A stretch of DNA of 64,000 nucleotides from Paraburkholderia rhizosphaerae (GTDB lineage: Bacteria > Pseudomonadota > Gammaproteobacteria > Burkholderiales > Burkholderiaceae): positions 62,001-126,000 of the forward strand of contig NZ_SORE01000007.1 in the NCBI RefSeq assembly GCF_004366595.1, written 5' to 3'. The notes below the pieces were generated by a model. It searched no databases, had not been told where the DNA came from, and saw nothing but the letters and a program-made list of their open reading frames with translations. The position numbers and the translations under genes are program-made. How positions within the stretch are numbered: the stretch's first letter is position 1; each line of letters begins with the position of its first letter. Shown here piece by piece: positions 62,687 to 64,000 of this stretch.

Positions 62687-64000
62687 TTACGCATGAGCGG
62701 AAGACGCACGGTCGACAGCGCGCGCGGCGCTGCGCTTCGCGAGCCAGCTATGCACGACGCCAAACACGACTGGTACGAAGATCAGCGTCGACAGCGTGCC
62801 GGCGGCGAGGCCGCCGATCACCGCGCGGCCGAGCGGCGCGTTCTGCTCGCCGCCGTCGCCGAGACCCAGCGCCATCGGCAGCATACCGATCAGCATCGCG
62901 AGCGCGGTCATCAGCACCGGGCGAAAGCGGCTGAAGCCCGCATCGAGCGCGGCCTCCATCGGCGGCATGCCCGCGGCAAGCTTTTCGCGCGCGGTGTTGA
63001 TCACGAGAATGCTGTTCGCGGTCGCAATGCCAATACACAGAATCGTCCCGGTCAGCGCGGGCACGCTCAGCGTCGTATGGGTGGCGAACAGCATCCACGA
63101 GATGCCGGCAAGCGACGCCGGGTAGCCGGTCACGATAATCAGCGGGTCAATCCACGACTGAAAATTCACGACCATCAGCAGATAGACCAGCATGATCGCG
63201 AACACGAGTCCGAACCCGAGCCCGTTGAACGATTCATTCATCGACTGCACCTGGCCGCGCACGACGATCGACGAGCCCGGCGGCAACTGCGCACGCGCCT
63301 CGTCGACCAGCTTCGACACGTCCGATGCGACGCCGCCCAGATCGCGGCCTTGCGCGGATGCAAAGATGTCGAGCACCGGCTGAACGTTGTAGTGCGACAC
63401 GACCGCCTGCTGCGTGACGCGCGTCATCGTGCCGAGCGTGCCGAGCAGGTTCTGCGGGTTCACCTTCGGCGAAATTGTCGTGATCGGGATATTCGCGAGC
63501 GTCTGCAGCGAATGGATGTCGTATTGCGGCACTTCGGCCATCAGCGGGTAGCTGACGCCGTTCTTCGGGTCGAGCCAGAAATTCGGTGAAGTCTGCGAGC
63601 TGCCGGACAGCGCGATCAGCAGGTTCTGCGCGACGTCGCGCTGCGTGAGGCCGGCCTGGATCGCCTTCGTGCGGTCAACGTCGACGTTGATCGCCGGTTC
63701 GTCGCCGGGCTGCTGGATGCGTGCGTCGACGAGGCCGCGCACGCCGCGCAGCTTCGTCAGCAGATTGTTCGCAACCACGCGGTTCGCATCGAGCTTGTTG
63801 CCGACGATCTGCACGTCGATCGGCGCGGGCAGACCGAAGTTCAGAATCTGGCTGACGATGTCGGCCGGCAGAAACGCAAACGTGACACCGGGAAACGACG
63901 CGTTCAGCACGTTGCGCAGCTTCGCCACGTATTGGGCCGTCGGCTTGTGATCGGGCTTCAGCGAGATCAGGATATCCGCGTCTTCCGAGCCGATCGGGTC
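62687..64000 (-). CDS. RND efflux permease, C-terminal part, cut by the right window edge
   Basis: The open frame continues to the window edge; 437 C-terminal residues are visible. They include a docking and porter domain (SQILNFGLPAPIDVQIVG, FWLDPKNGVSYPLMAE, VRGQVQSMNESFNGLGFGL). The last membrane helices follow: MLVYLLMVVNFQSWIDPLII, ALTGTILCIGIATANSILVI, and the signature RFRPVLMTALAMLIGMLPMA followed by GRAVIGGLAAGTLSTLIFVP. This is proton-driven RND transport. The visible sequence resembles the drug/solvent-type branch more than CusA/CzcA, despite the metal-type regulators beside it. The operon presumably begins beyond the edge. Confidence 0.92.
   Translation of the reverse strand, partial: DPIGSEDADILISLKPDHKPTAQYVAKLRNVLNASFPGVTFAFLPADIVSQILNFGLPAPIDVQIVGNKLDANRVVANNLLTKLRGVRGLVDARIQQPGDEPAINVDVDRTKAIQAGLTQRDVAQNLLIALSGSSQTSPNFWLDPKNGVSYPLMAEVPQYDIHSLQTLANIPITTISPKVNPQNLLGTLGTMTRVTQQAVVSHYNVQPVLDIFASAQGRDLGGVASDVSKLVDEARAQLPPGSSIVVRGQVQSMNESFNGLGFGLVFAIMLVYLLMVVNFQSWIDPLIIVTGYPASLAGISWMLFATHTTLSVPALTGTILCIGIATANSILVINTAREKLAAGMPPMEAALDAGFSRFRPVLMTALAMLIGMLPMALGLGDGGEQNAPLGRAVIGGLAAGTLSTLIFVPVVFGVVHSWLAKRSAARAVDRASSAHA

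Overview
The window is high-GC DNA with the gene content of a Burkholderiaceae chromosome, most likely Paraburkholderia, Burkholderia or Caballeronia. Grounds are the proteins themselves: a ProQ/FinO protein with a Gln/Pro/Gly-rich tail, an MlaC lipid carrier, an OhrR/Ohr pair, a Tat-exported non-haemolytic-type phospholipase C, an IrlRS/CusRS-type two-component pair beside a NodT-type RND efflux operon, and a complete type VI secretion system (T6SS). No rRNA, tRNA, CRISPR array, insertion sequence or prophage was seen. Both ends cut through genes: a DUF3455 protein on the left and an RND permease on the right.

Bases 1 to 29,000 are a housekeeping and catabolic mosaic. In order they hold DUF3455 (partial), mlaC, ProQ-like, aldehyde dehydrogenase with an acetolactate-synthase-like ThDP enzyme, a DJ-1/PfpI protein, an AraC regulator, an old-yellow-enzyme reductase, a PAS/DUF4118 histidine kinase, an amidase, a MetX-like alpha/beta hydrolase, an ECF-like sigma factor, a glycine-zipper lipoprotein, TetR, an unusual OmpR-type regulator with a degenerate receiver, phospholipase C with a small lipoprotein, a chromate transporter, divergent ohrR/ohr and an isochorismatase-type hydrolase. 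Decayed genes lie between them: a P450 N-terminus, a LysR effector domain, a DhaK lacking its first ~100 residues, and an unidentified ORF with an in-frame stop. Short imperfect tandem repeats (12-13 bp) occur at three places in the window.

Bases 29,285 to 57,413 are a T6SS locus in two divergent operons that meet at an AT-rich promoter region (48,747-49,278). The leftward operon is tssB-tssC-vgrG-phospholipase D effector-two Sel1-repeat lipoproteins-unknown membrane protein-tssM-tssA-tssF-tssG-tssJ, mostly with ATGA or TAATG overlaps. The rightward operon is tssK-tssL-OmpA/IcmF-like protein-hcp-clpV-tssE. All 13 core genes tssA-M are present; no PAAR, Fha, PpkA/PppA or TagF gene is in view. 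The VgrG carries a transthyretin-like tail, followed by a Tle5-type phospholipase D whose two HKD halves are split by a frameshift at a run of seven G, then two duplicated Sel1 lipoproteins that fit the role of immunity proteins.

Bases 57,640 to 64,000 hold a heavy-metal-type response regulator and sensor kinase that converge on, and overlap by 26 bp, an RND permease-adaptor-outer membrane factor operon, which the two-component pair probably controls.
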